This document shows positions 1 to 8,251 of a stretch of DNA of 43,931 bases, piece by piece. Source of the DNA: Streptomyces phyllanthi (GTDB lineage Bacteria; Actinomycetota; Actinomycetes; Streptomycetales; Streptomycetaceae); the NCBI RefSeq assembly GCF_009377205.1, contig NZ_VJZE01000021.1, positions 1 to 43,931 on the forward strand, given 5' to 3'. A model generated the notes under the pieces. The model did no database searches, was not told where the DNA came from, and saw nothing but the letters and a program-made list of their open reading frames with translations. The position numbers and the translations under genes were made by a program. Each line of letters opens with the position of its first letter. The first letter of the stretch is position 1.

Positions 1-117
1 GCTGTGGGGAGTGCGCGGGCCGGGCCTGTGGGGGACCCGGCGGATACCCCCGGTGCGCGGCCGGGGCGGACGTGGCTCCGGCCGGAGGCCCGGCCGCGCG
101 GTCGTGGTCGGTCATCG

Positions 118-1443
118 TCACCTTCCGTCGTGGCCGGAGCCGCCCCCGCGGGGGCGCTTGGCGGTGCCGCGGACGCGGCTGACCCGAGGGGCGGGCGCAT
201 CGCCTTCCCGGTCGGTGCGGTCGTGCGCCGGTGGCGTTGCCTCGGTGCGTCCCGTCGGACGGCTCTCCGGGCGCCGGGGTGCGGCACCGCTGTCGTCCGC
301 GGCCGGCAGGGGTTCGTCCTCGGGCGGTCCCGCGGTGCGGGAGGCCACGGCAGGCCGGCCGGCTCCGCCGCCGGAGACCCGGGAGCGTGGCGTGTCCGGG
401 CGGCCCTCCCGGACGCGGGAGGCGCGGCCGGTGTCCGGGGTGCCCCGGGAAGGAGAGCGGGAGCCACCCGTGCCGGTCCCGTCGTGCCGGTCGCGCAGCA
501 CCTCGCCCCTGAGCGGGGCGCGCCCGTCGGTGCCGTCGTCGGGGCGGGCCGTGGCGTCCGTCCCCGGCTCCAGTTCGCGCCTCAGGCTGCCGCGCAGACG
601 GCTGTGCCGGGTGGCGGTCTCGAACAGTCCGTCGCCGTCCCGCAGGACCTCGTCGAGGACGGCCCGTTCCAGCTCCGCCTGTTCGAAGGGTTCGCGGTCG
701 GCGTCACCCCGCTCCAGGACCATGCGCATGACCTCGCGCCGGACCTCCCGCTTCTCCGCCTCGCCCTTCTCGATCCAGGCGAGAGCGGCGCGCGGCCCCT
801 CCTTCTCCATGATCTCGGCGATGAGGCCGTCGACGCCCTCCTCGCGGATCATGTCGAGGTGCCGCCTGCGGCGCATGCCGTCCAGCCGGGTCTCGCGCGC
901 GACGTCGCGGTACTCCCGCCCGCTGGCGGTGATCTCGTCCTCGTCGACGAGCAGCTCGATCTGGATGTTGCGCAGCCGCACCGCGTCGTCGCCGCTGAAC
1001 CCCGCGAGCGCGGAGTTCAGCGCCATCTCGGCCTCGTGGAACTCCGAGATGTCGTAGTCCCGGGCGACCGAGCGCAGCGTCTTGCGCAGATGGCCGTAGA
1101 GCGCGCCGCTCATGTCCCGGATCCCGCGGGCGACCACCTCGGCCGGATCGGCGACCCGGCACACCAGGTCGATCCGGCTGCGGAACGAGAAGGTGGGGTC
1201 GCGGCTGAGCAGGGGTATGTCCAGGATCAGCCGGTGCTCCGTCATGTCCACCGTGAACACGCTGCGGTACGCCCCGAAGCGCGACGACGGGATCTCCTCG
1301 TCGCTGCGGACGGTCAGCGAAGGACCGCTGTCCCGGACGAGGACCAGGGCGCGTCCGGGAGCCGGTGGCCGCAGCGGGTTGGTCAGACGCCAGCGGGGCA
1401 GGTCCTCACTGTCGAGCACCGGGTCGTAGGTCTGTTCCTCCAC
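118..1443 (-). CDS. SPFH/band-7-like protein, third gene of a putative NLR-like operon
   Basis: A 441-residue protein starting at a GTG with GGGGGAG just upstream. Residues about 55-175 look like an SPFH (prohibitin/stomatin) domain: a beta-rich stretch (HRLILDIPLL) is followed by a pattern typical of the family, with VCRVADPAEVVARGI, then a helix and ALNSALAGF. Next comes a charged, probably coiled-coil helical region (residues 180-290, EKGEAEKREVRREVMRM), then a low-complexity Arg/Gly/Pro/Asp-rich tail of about 140 residues. No N-terminal membrane anchor or signal peptide is visible, unusual for SPFH proteins, so it may act as a soluble scaffold. It lies 70 bp downstream of the NTPase gene, same strand, and is probably co-transcribed. 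The SPFH assignment is by pattern only; the exact role is unknown. Confidence 0.6.
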   Translation of the reverse strand: MEEQTYDPVLDSEDLPRWRLTNPLRPPAPGRALVLVRDSGPSLTVRSDEEIPSSRFGAYRSVFTVDMTEHRLILDIPLLSRDPTFSFRSRIDLVCRVADPAEVVARGIRDMSGALYGHLRKTLRSVARDYDISEFHEAEMALNSALAGFSGDDAVRLRNIQIELLVDEDEITASGREYRDVARETRLDGMRRRRHLDMIREEGVDGLIAEIMEKEGPRAALAWIEKGEAEKREVRREVMRMVLERGDADREPFEQAELERAVLDEVLRDGDGLFETATRHSRLRGSLRRELEPGTDATARPDDGTDGRAPLRGEVLRDRHDGTGTGGSRSPSRGTPDTGRASRVREGRPDTPRSRVSGGGAGRPAVASRTAGPPEDEPLPAADDSGAAPRRPESRPTGRTEATPPAHDRTDREGDAPAPRVSRVRGTAKRPRGGGSGHDGR

Positions 1444-1513
1444 GTCTCCCCCTCGTCTTCTCGTCCTTCTCGCGTGTTCACGTCCGCCTGCCCGCCGAGC
1501 GCGCGCGGCCCGG

Positions 1514-3898
1514 TCACGAGCCCCGCTCCACCACGCGGTACAGCCGCTCGGCGTTCGCCGACGGACGCTCGCGGTTCACGGCCCACTTCTGCAGCCACCA
1601 CAGCAACCGCTCACGGTGCCGCCCGGGCCGGCGGGCCACGGAGACGAGCAGCCGGGCGAGCGCGTCGAGGGCGCCGGGGCTGCGGTCGGCATGGACGTCG
1701 ATCCACTCGCGCAGTGCCTCCAGGGCCGTGTCCTGCACCGGCTTGCGGGCCAGCGCCCGGGCCCACAGCTCCGCCAGTCGCCCCTGGTGCTCCGGCAGGC
1801 TGCTGAGCAGTACGGGCACTCCGGGGACACCGACGGGACCGTCCTCGTCGGCCTCGATGACGGGCTGCTCGTAGGGCCGGGACACCACGAACACGAAGGC
1901 GGACAGCGTCTTGACGACCATCGGTGACAGGTCCTGGGGCTCGGACCACTCCAGGTAGGCGTCCAGCAGCGGGCCCGCCTGGCCCTGGTGGACGAGGTGC
2001 ACACCGCCCCAGGCCACCGACGGCAGCGTGCCCCAGTCGTCGCCCCGGTCCAGGGCGCCGCGCAGCACGGCCACCGCCCGTTCCGGTGACGTACGGCCGA
2101 GGAAACCGCCGACGGCGTTCGCGGCCGTCCCGGCCAGACGTCGCTGGTAGGCGGAGGCGCCGCCCTGGGCCCACCTGTGCAGCAGTTCCCACACGGCCTC
2201 GGCCGTCTCGGGACGGCTGCCGGCCACGCCGAGGGCGGTGGCCGCGGCCTGCCGCAGCGGCCAGGAGGTGCTGCCCGCCCAGGTGGTGAGGAACCGGTGA
2301 ACGGCGTAGTGCGGGTCGGCCAGGGCCAGAACCCCCGCCGCGACCGCGGCCCGGGCCCGCACCTCCAGGTCCCGGTGGCTCAGCAGCCGGCGCAGCCAGT
2401 CGAGTACGGCGTCGCGACGGCCGTCGAGGACGTTCCACGCGTAGGCGAGGACGACCTGTCCGAGCAGCGCCCCGCGGAACCGCACCTGTGGCGGGCCCGC
2501 CATGAGGCTCCCGTCCTCGGGCACGACGAGCCGGATCCACTGCTGTTCGTGGCCGAGCCGGTCCCCGAACCGGAGGTCGGGCGGGGCCGGTTCGGGCGGG
2601 CTGAGGGCCGCGGACAGGTCCACGGCGGCGTCCGCGACGGTCAGATAGCCACTGCCTTCCAGGACGGCGGCGGCGAGCGCGAAGGCCACGGCCTCGGGGG
2701 CCCGGTGCCGGTCGAACCAGGCGCGCACCTGGTCACTGGGATCCCGCAACCGGGCCACGGCCGCGGCGACATCGCCGTCCGCGCTGATCACGGAGGCCAG
2801 CCGGGCGGCGGTTCCCGCCGCGGGTTGCTCCCGCAGCACCTCCACCGCTCCGGTGCGTGCCAGCAGCGCGTGCAGCTCCTCGTACGCGTCCCGGCTGCCG
2901 CCGTGGCCGAGGACACGCCGTTCCACGACCGCCAGGGGATCGACCGGCTCGAGCGTGTGGCGGGCGACGTGCTCGCTGCCGGGCCCGGCAGCGAGCACCG
3001 CGAGATCGTGCCCGCCGGTCAGCACCAGCCGGCAGCCCGAGTCGCTCAGTGCGGCGACCACGGCGGCCCATCGCGAGGCCCCGCCGCTGCCGCCCGTTCC
3101 GTGCACGCCGAAAGCGGCCGTCAGTTCCCGCACCCCGGCCGGGCCGTCCTCGAGCGCCGCCAGATACCCGGCATGCTTCACCGGTGGTTCCCAGCCCGGT
3201 CGCAGCGCTTCCGAGGGCGTGAGAAGCCGGTGGTAGCCGCCCTCCTCGCCGCCGTCCAGGGCCATCGACTCGGCGAGCAGGTTCAGCGCCGTGGCCTCCC
3301 GGCCGCTGCCGGGTGGACCCGTGAGCACGAGCAGCCGTCGCTCGCGCAGCGCCTCCACGATGTCGTCGTACCCCTCGGGATGGACGAAGAGCTCGGTGTG
3401 CTCGGCCAGTTCCGTCGTGTCGACGGCGAGGACCGACACCCCGCCCGGCCGTGCGTCCCGCGCGCGGGTGCCGCCGCCGCTGTGGAATCCGCCGCCGAAG
3501 CTGACGGTGTCGTTGAACAGCGCCAGGGTGCCGATACGGGTCCCGACGGCGTCGGCGTTGAGCCGCCGGGCGATGGCGTCGGCGATGGCCCCCGCGTGCA
3601 GTGCCTCGGACCGCTCGGCGTCGAGGTGTCCGGCGCCGTCCGTCAGCGAGCGCAGTGCGTCCGACTCGCTGACCGGCCCGTCCCGTTCCTCGACGGGGCC
3701 GCGCGGTTCGGCGGTCGTGGACTCGCCCTCGCCGGACTCCTCCGGCGTCTTGTCTGCTTTATCCGCCGTGCCCGCCTTGCCCGCCTTGTCTGTTGCGGGG
3801 TCCTTCTTCGGCTCTTTCCGGCCGGATGGCGGTTCGTCCGCTCGCTCGGTGAAGCCGGCCTTGCCGCGGGGGCTGCCGGACGAGCTTTCCTCGCTCAT
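1514..3898 (-). CDS. P-loop NTPase with HEAT-like C-terminal repeats (STAND/AAA-like)
   Basis: A 794-residue protein if started at the ATG at 3898; an upstream in-frame start at 3982 would overlap the preceding gene and adds only low-complexity sequence. Residues 1-90 are charged and disordered (Lys/Asp/Glu/Gly/Ser). A short Gly/Phe-rich segment follows at about 122-141 (LALFNDTVSFGGGFHSGG). A clear Walker A motif (GPPGSGREA) sits at about 193-201 after a hydrophobic strand (RRLLVLT), and a later strand RLVLTGGHD resembles the sensor strand of AAA/STAND ATPases. The C-terminal half is alpha-helical and repetitive (LEVRARAAVAAGVLALADP, PLRQAAATALGVAG), as in HEAT repeats. This N-terminal segment / NTPase / repeat layout is that of NLR-like sensors. 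The substrate or ligand is unknown. Confidence 0.7.
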   Translation of the reverse strand: MSEESSSGSPRGKAGFTERADEPPSGRKEPKKDPATDKAGKAGTADKADKTPEESGEGESTTAEPRGPVEERDGPVSESDALRSLTDGAGHLDAERSEALHAGAIADAIARRLNADAVGTRIGTLALFNDTVSFGGGFHSGGGTRARDARPGGVSVLAVDTTELAEHTELFVHPEGYDDIVEALRERRLLVLTGPPGSGREATALNLLAESMALDGGEEGGYHRLLTPSEALRPGWEPPVKHAGYLAALEDGPAGVRELTAAFGVHGTGGSGGASRWAAVVAALSDSGCRLVLTGGHDLAVLAAGPGSEHVARHTLEPVDPLAVVERRVLGHGGSRDAYEELHALLARTGAVEVLREQPAAGTAARLASVISADGDVAAAVARLRDPSDQVRAWFDRHRAPEAVAFALAAAVLEGSGYLTVADAAVDLSAALSPPEPAPPDLRFGDRLGHEQQWIRLVVPEDGSLMAGPPQVRFRGALLGQVVLAYAWNVLDGRRDAVLDWLRRLLSHRDLEVRARAAVAAGVLALADPHYAVHRFLTTWAGSTSWPLRQAAATALGVAGSRPETAEAVWELLHRWAQGGASAYQRRLAGTAANAVGGFLGRTSPERAVAVLRGALDRGDDWGTLPSVAWGGVHLVHQGQAGPLLDAYLEWSEPQDLSPMVVKTLSAFVFVVSRPYEQPVIEADEDGPVGVPGVPVLLSSLPEHQGRLAELWARALARKPVQDTALEALREWIDVHADRSPGALDALARLLVSVARRPGRHRERLLWWLQKWAVNRERPSANAERLYRVVERGS

Positions 3899-3962
3899 GT
3901 TTCGGTCTTCGGCCTTCGGGATCTCTGGACGGGAGGTCGTGCCTTCAGGAGAGACGGCAGCC

Positions 3963-4361
3963 CTACGACGTCGTCCAGTCACCCTGCACTTCGACCTTGC
4001 CGTTGAACACCTGGGCGTTCTTGATCAGCGCGGCGCTGATCTGCGCACCGCCGTGACCCTGGGCGGCGACGGCCTCGTCGACGAGCCGTCGGATCTCCGT
4101 CTCGAAGCCCGAGTCCAGCAGCATGTGGGCGGCCAGCAGCCGCTCCAGGTTCTGGTGGGCTTCCTCGTCGTCCGGGGCGGCGGTGACGCGGTCCAGCGCG
4201 TCCTCGGCTTCCGTGTTCCCCCGGAACCGGGCACGGATCCGTTCGACGAGGCGTGCGCCACCGCTCCAACCGGACCGTCCGGCCTCCTGACCTGCCGCTT
4301 CCAGTGCTCCCTTGACCACGAGCGCGACCCCTGCCGCCGCGACAGCCGTCACCGGATCCAT
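3963..4361 (-). CDS. Small helical protein with N-terminal hydrophobic helix and C-terminal motif
   Basis: A 132-residue protein with a good ribosome site (GGGGGA 5-6 nt before the ATG). Its N-terminus (MDPVTAVAAAGVALVVKGAL) is a hydrophobic helix of the kind that opens HeLo/HELL-like and related bacterial all-helical effector domains. The middle is helical and charged. The C-terminus (about 107-132: ISAALIKNAQVFNGKVEVQGDW) is beta-prone and Asn/Gly/Val-rich, and resembles the segment just before the NTPase in the next gene (NDTVSFGGG versus NAQVFNGK). It is the first gene of the operon and ends 64 bp before the NTPase start. Inference: a signalling adaptor or membrane-acting effector paired with the NTPase. 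No experimentally known homologue is recognised. Confidence 0.7.
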   Translation of the reverse strand: MDPVTAVAAAGVALVVKGALEAAGQEAGRSGWSGGARLVERIRARFRGNTEAEDALDRVTAAPDDEEAHQNLERLLAAHMLLDSGFETEIRRLVDEAVAAQGHGGAQISAALIKNAQVFNGKVEVQGDWTTS

Positions 4362-4599
4362 GCGTATCCCCCGATTTTCCGCACAAACAGGGGAGTCAAT
4401 TTAGGAGAGACCTCCGAGCCTTGGGGGAGCTTCCCTTCACGTTGGCCGAAAGTAGCTGAACCAATCATGGAGATCACCGGGGAGTGGCGCGGTCGACCGA
4501 CCGCGAGCGTGGCTCAAAGAGTGCGTGTCCTGAAGGGGGAGGACGTGAGACGTGCGGGCGGGTGCGGTGGGAGACGGGTCGTTGCGGGCGTAACCGGAC

Positions 4600-4630
4600 G
4601 ACGGGCCTATTACCAGATGACGGGCCTATT
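4600..4630 (+). repeat. 12-bp direct repeat GACGGGCCTATT
   Basis: Two perfect copies at 4600-4611 and 4619-4630, 19 bp start to start. Could be an operator or slippage product; nothing ties it to a gene except that it lies about 240-270 bp upstream of the 4361 start codon. Confidence 0.6.
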
Positions 4631-4680
4631 GCGGGAGTAACCGCCTGTGATGTCCGACCCGGCCGTTAGTCTCGGGGATC

Positions 4681-4737
4681 ATGAGGCTGCTGCACAAATT
4701 TCTCAGCCCCCGCATTACCGCGAAGGTATCGAAATAG
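4681..4737 (+). CDS. Possible 18-codon ORF (leader peptide or chance)
   Basis: ATG at 4681 opens MRLLHKFLSPRITAKVSK followed by TAG. A promoter-like TTAGTCT lies a few bases upstream, so a near-leaderless transcript is possible. It is short, unlike the high-GC codon style of the neighbours, and has no obvious downstream gene to control. It may be chance. Confidence 0.15.
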   Translation: MRLLHKFLSPRITAKVSK

Positions 4738-5079
4738 CAAATGTGCAGGTCAGGGCGGGATGGGTTGATGCTGCTGATGTAGGTAGGCGGCCTCGGTGCT
4801 GGTTCAGTGCTGACCTGTGGCCTGTGCTCATCATCTCTCGCCACCTCTCCCGTGCTGGCTCGGTGCTGATTCCTGTGGGCCCTTGGAAATTGCGGCAGGA
4901 GCGCCGGTCGGGTCACCCTTGCAGGGTGGGTGAAGTCTGGGACGTTCGTCGGTCCCACTGTTTCCCGATGACTCATCATGTGGAGTGCGTGGCGATCCTT
5001 GATCCGGCCGTAAAGGGTGCCTGACCAGCGGTTTCGTGCGTGCGCATTATGTGCGGTGTGGGCGTTACGGGCGATATCT

Positions 5080-5117
5080 TGACGCTGAAATGACGCTCGT
5101 GACGCTCATTTGACGCT
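5080..5117 (+). repeat. Four TGACGCT heptamers in 38 bp
   Basis: TGACGCT starts at 5080, 5091, 5100 and 5111 (spacings 11, 9 and 11 bp, about one helical turn). All are in the same orientation. This is the layout of an iterated operator or small iteron set. It sits in the gene-poor gap about 720 bp from the start of the 4361 operon and 200 bp past the end of the amidohydrolase gene, so its target is unclear. Confidence 0.5.
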
Positions 5118-5315
5118 CGTTCTGATGGGATGTCAGGTGTGTTGGGGTGCTGGTCAGGCGGCCTGCAGTGGCGGGGAAATGGGTGGCTCTTCTGCGGAAA
5201 AGGGCCACGCATCTACTCTTCGTCGACGTGGCCGCGCGCCGCCCGGCTCGAATTGGTGAACGTCACGATTTCCATCAGCCAATGCCCCTTCACGTGCAGG
5301 GTGTGCTCGGTGCGG

Positions 5316-6611
5316 CTACTTCGACGCGGGCTGCGGGTGCCAGGTGAGGTCGAGTTGGACGTCGGCAGCCGCTGCGACCCGGTCACGGGAGGCGGTCAGG
5401 CGCGTCTTCAGCGCCGGCAGGTCTACGTCGACCAGCACGCCGTCGCGTTTGACCGTGCGGCCGGCGACGAGGACGGTGTCGACCAGGCCGGGGTGGCCGT
5501 GGCTGACGATGGTGGCGGTCGGGTCGGTGACCGGGAAGACGGTGATGTCGTCGGCGCGCAGGAGGATGATGTCGGCGTCCTTGCCGGGGGCGAGGCTGCC
5601 GGTTCGGGTGTCGAGTCCGCAGGAGGCGGCGGCGTCGATGGTGGTGAAGGACAGCAGGTCGCGTGAGCGCAGGCCGCCGTCGAGGCCGCGTTGCACGGCG
5701 AAGGCGGTGCGCATGGTGGAGAACATGTCGCCGCCGACTGAGGGGACGTCGTCGACGGACAGGGTCGGACGGAGACCGGCGGCCAGCGCCCGGCCGGTCA
5801 CCGGCCAGCCGAAGCCCATCTTCAGCTCCACGTCCGGGCTGATCGACAGCGAGCTGCCCGCGTCGGCAAGCATCTGCAGTTCCTCGTCGCTGAGCCCATT
5901 GCCGTGCACGAACGTGGTGGTGTCCCGCAGTAGGCCGTGCTCGCGCAGGTCGGCGACAGCCCCGCCTGTGACGTCGACGTGCAGGCTGGTGCGCAGGCTG
6001 AGTTCGGCTGCCAGCTCCAGTTCCCGGGCGACGGTGTCCATGTCGGTGGCCTCGGGTCCACGAAGCCCCCATGCCATGGTGACCGGGCCGTCCCCGGGCA
6101 GGTCGGCGCGGACCCGGCGGACGGCGGCGTCGACGGGGTCGGAGGTGCCCCAGCCGGCGCCGAGGCAGAAGATCGACCGTCCCGGCGCGTCCCGCAGCGC
6201 GGCGACGGCGGCGTCCTCGTGCTCGGGGGTCTGCGCGACGTGGTACCAGTCCAGCATCGTGGTCACGCCGGAGTGCAGGGCCTCCAGTCGGCCGAGCAGG
6301 GTGCCTACGTAGACGTCCTCGGGCCGGTAGTGGGGCTTGACCGTGCCGTGCATCGCGACCGCCCACTCGGTGAACGTCCAGTCGGCGCCGGCGCCTCGGA
6401 ACGCGGTCTGCCAGGTGTGGCGATGGTTGTCGACGAAGCCGGGCATGACGATCCGATCGGTCGCGTCGATCACCTCGGCGGCGTCCGGCGCGTCGATGCG
6501 TTCGGCCACCTCGACGATCACACCGTCCTCGATGAGCACGTCACCGCGGGCGAGGTCGCCGGCCGCCGGGTCCATGGTGAGCACGGTGCCGCCGGTGAGC
6601 AGGGTTTTCAT
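5316..6611 (-). CDS. Amidohydrolase, TRZ/ATZ (cytosine/guanine/SAH deaminase-like) family
   Basis: 431 residues from the ATG at 6611, chosen because GGAG lies 8 nt upstream and the protein then begins with the usual family N-terminus (MKTLLTGGTVLTMD). The first metal-binding pair is in VDNHRHT (H63, H65); further conserved His/Asp occur in SLHVDV, FVHGNG and LSVDDVPS. The C-terminal beta sandwich region (GSLAPGKDADIILL) is typical. It hydrolyses or deaminates a C-N bond in a cyclic or amide substrate, and the exact substrate cannot be read from sequence. It lies 79 bp downstream of an amino-acid permease gene on the same strand, suggesting a catabolic pair. Confidence 0.85.
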   Translation of the reverse strand: MKTLLTGGTVLTMDPAAGDLARGDVLIEDGVIVEVAERIDAPDAAEVIDATDRIVMPGFVDNHRHTWQTAFRGAGADWTFTEWAVAMHGTVKPHYRPEDVYVGTLLGRLEALHSGVTTMLDWYHVAQTPEHEDAAVAALRDAPGRSIFCLGAGWGTSDPVDAAVRRVRADLPGDGPVTMAWGLRGPEATDMDTVARELELAAELSLRTSLHVDVTGGAVADLREHGLLRDTTTFVHGNGLSDEELQMLADAGSSLSISPDVELKMGFGWPVTGRALAAGLRPTLSVDDVPSVGGDMFSTMRTAFAVQRGLDGGLRSRDLLSFTTIDAAASCGLDTRTGSLAPGKDADIILLRADDITVFPVTDPTATIVSHGHPGLVDTVLVAGRTVKRDGVLVDVDLPALKTRLTASRDRVAAAADVQLDLTWHPQPASK

Positions 6612-6690
6612 GGGGTGAACTCCTTCACGGACGTTTTCGGATAGTGCGAGATCGTGTTGTGGCCGCTGCCGTGGTTCTGCTCGTGAGGGC

Positions 6691-8124
6691 TCAGATCGGG
6701 GCGCGGGAGGTACGGGTCTTCTGGCGCAGGTGGCCGATGAGGGAGAGGGCAAACGCGAGGCCGCCGGTGAAGTACAGCTGCACGCGGGTGTCCGGCTGGC
6801 GGGCCATGAGGGCCAGGATGGCCAGCACCCCGGCGAGCGCCACCCAGGTCAGGGCCGGGAAGGCCCACATCTTCACGACCAGCTTCTCGGGCGCCTCCCG
6901 TTCCAGCCGGCGGCGCATCCGCAGCTGGGCGGCGGCGATGAAGCCCCACACCACGAGGACGGCCGCGCCGACCGTGTTGAGCAGCCAGGTGAAGACGGTC
7001 TCGGGCCACCAGTAGCTGAGCAGTACCGCGATGAAGCCGAAGCCGGACGAGGCGATCACCGCGCGGCGCGGCACTCCGCCGGAGACCTTGCCGAGGGCTC
7101 GGGGGCCCTGGCCGCGGGCGGTCAGGGAGTACGCCATGCGGGAGGAGCCGTAGATGTTGGCGTTCATCGCGGACAGCAGGGCGATCAGCACGATCACGTT
7201 CATGAGCTGTCCGGCGGCGGGGATGTCGAGGTGGTCCAGGACCGCCACGTAGGGTCCGTCGGCGGGGATGGCGGGGTCGTTCCAGGGAATCAGTGTGACG
7301 ATGACCAGCATCGAGCCGACGTAGAAGACGGCGATGCGCCACATCGCGGTGCGTACGGCTGTGGCGACGCCCCGGACCGGGTGTTCGGACTCGGCGGCGG
7401 CGATGGTAACCGTCTCCAGGCCGCCGTAGGCGAAGACCGAGGTGAGCAGGCCGATGACCAGGCCGTTCGTGCCGTGGGGCAGGAAGCCGCCGTCGCCGGT
7501 GAGGTTGGCCGCGCCCGGGGTGTCCGTGCCCGGCAGCATGCCGAGGATCGCGAGGGCGCCGAGGGCGAGGAAGAGGGTGATCGCGGCGACCTTCAGGGTG
7601 GCGAACCAGAACTCGAACTCACCGAAGTTGCCCACCGCCGCGAGGTTCGTGCCGCAGAAGGCGGCCATGAACAGCAGGACCCACATCCAGGACGAGGTCT
7701 GCGGGAACCAGCCGGTCATGATGGACGCGGCCCCGATCGCCTCGGCGGCGACGCCCACGCACAGCAGTGTCCAGAACATCCAGCCGGCGGTGAAACCGGC
7801 CCAGGGCCCGATGGCTCGCTCGGCGTGCACCGAGAACGACCCGGAGGCCGGGTTGGCAGCCGACATCTCACCGAGCATGCGCATCACGAGCATGACGAGC
7901 ACGCCGGACAGGGCGTAGGCGATGACGATCGAGGGACCTGCCGCCGCGATACCGGCGCCGGAGCCGACGAAGAGTCCGGCGCCGATGACACCGCCGAGGG
8001 CGATCATCGACAGGTGGCGCTGCTTGAGCCCGCGAGTAAGTGGGGTGTCTCTGCGGCGGCCTTCCCCGTCGGTGTCGTGGGCGGTTCTGTGGTCGGCGAG
8101 ACGATGGTCTTGCGGGTGGGACAT
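6691..8124 (-). CDS. Amino-acid permease, APC superfamily (AAT/GABA-permease type)
   Basis: A 477-residue integral membrane protein with about 12 hydrophobic segments. The cytoplasmic N-terminus (about 35 residues) precedes the diagnostic first helix LSMIALGGVIGAGLFVGSG, the substrate-binding glycine motif of APC transporters. Also typical are the loop SAANPASGSFSVHAERAIG and the helix-8 region MNANIYGSSRMAYSL. GAGGTG lies 8 nt before the ATG. It probably imports an amino acid or amine using the proton gradient. Together with the downstream amidohydrolase and upstream PLP enzyme it forms a catabolic neighbourhood under Lrp-type control; the substrate is not identifiable. Confidence 0.9.
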   Translation of the reverse strand: MSHPQDHRLADHRTAHDTDGEGRRRDTPLTRGLKQRHLSMIALGGVIGAGLFVGSGAGIAAAGPSIVIAYALSGVLVMLVMRMLGEMSAANPASGSFSVHAERAIGPWAGFTAGWMFWTLLCVGVAAEAIGAASIMTGWFPQTSSWMWVLLFMAAFCGTNLAAVGNFGEFEFWFATLKVAAITLFLALGALAILGMLPGTDTPGAANLTGDGGFLPHGTNGLVIGLLTSVFAYGGLETVTIAAAESEHPVRGVATAVRTAMWRIAVFYVGSMLVIVTLIPWNDPAIPADGPYVAVLDHLDIPAAGQLMNVIVLIALLSAMNANIYGSSRMAYSLTARGQGPRALGKVSGGVPRRAVIASSGFGFIAVLLSYWWPETVFTWLLNTVGAAVLVVWGFIAAAQLRMRRRLEREAPEKLVVKMWAFPALTWVALAGVLAILALMARQPDTRVQLYFTGGLAFALSLIGHLRQKTRTSRAPI

Positions 8125-8251
8125 GGCGATGCACCTCTTCGTCGAGCTGCTCGACCCTCAGGGGCCGGGTGGGGTGAGACCAGCGCCGGTCACGTGCCTG
8201 CATGCGGGTGGAGCCGTTGCCGTAGCGCGTGACCGGGGCTCTCGCGGTGGT

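Larger units (their letters stand above)
4362..5315. other. Gene-poor 954-bp intergenic region
   Basis: Lies between the start of the small-protein operon (minus strand) and the 3' end of the amidohydrolase gene. Base composition is visibly less GC-rich than the flanks. Open frames here lack coding-like codon bias and homology I can recognise. It holds a 12-bp direct repeat (4600-4611 and 4619-4630), a cluster of four TGACGCT heptamers (5080-5117), and a possible 18-codon ORF at 4681-4737. The promoter of the 4361 operon must lie in its left part. No tRNA is visible. Confidence 0.6.

Noticed and set aside
2177..4006. Long open frames on the plus strand over the NTPase gene
   Set aside because: Antisense shadows caused by high GC; no recognisable domain, while the minus-strand frame has Walker A and HEAT-like helices.
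6608..7342. Open frame in the permease region on the minus strand
   Set aside because: Shadow frame rich in Arg/Pro/His; the APC permease frame covers the same bases.
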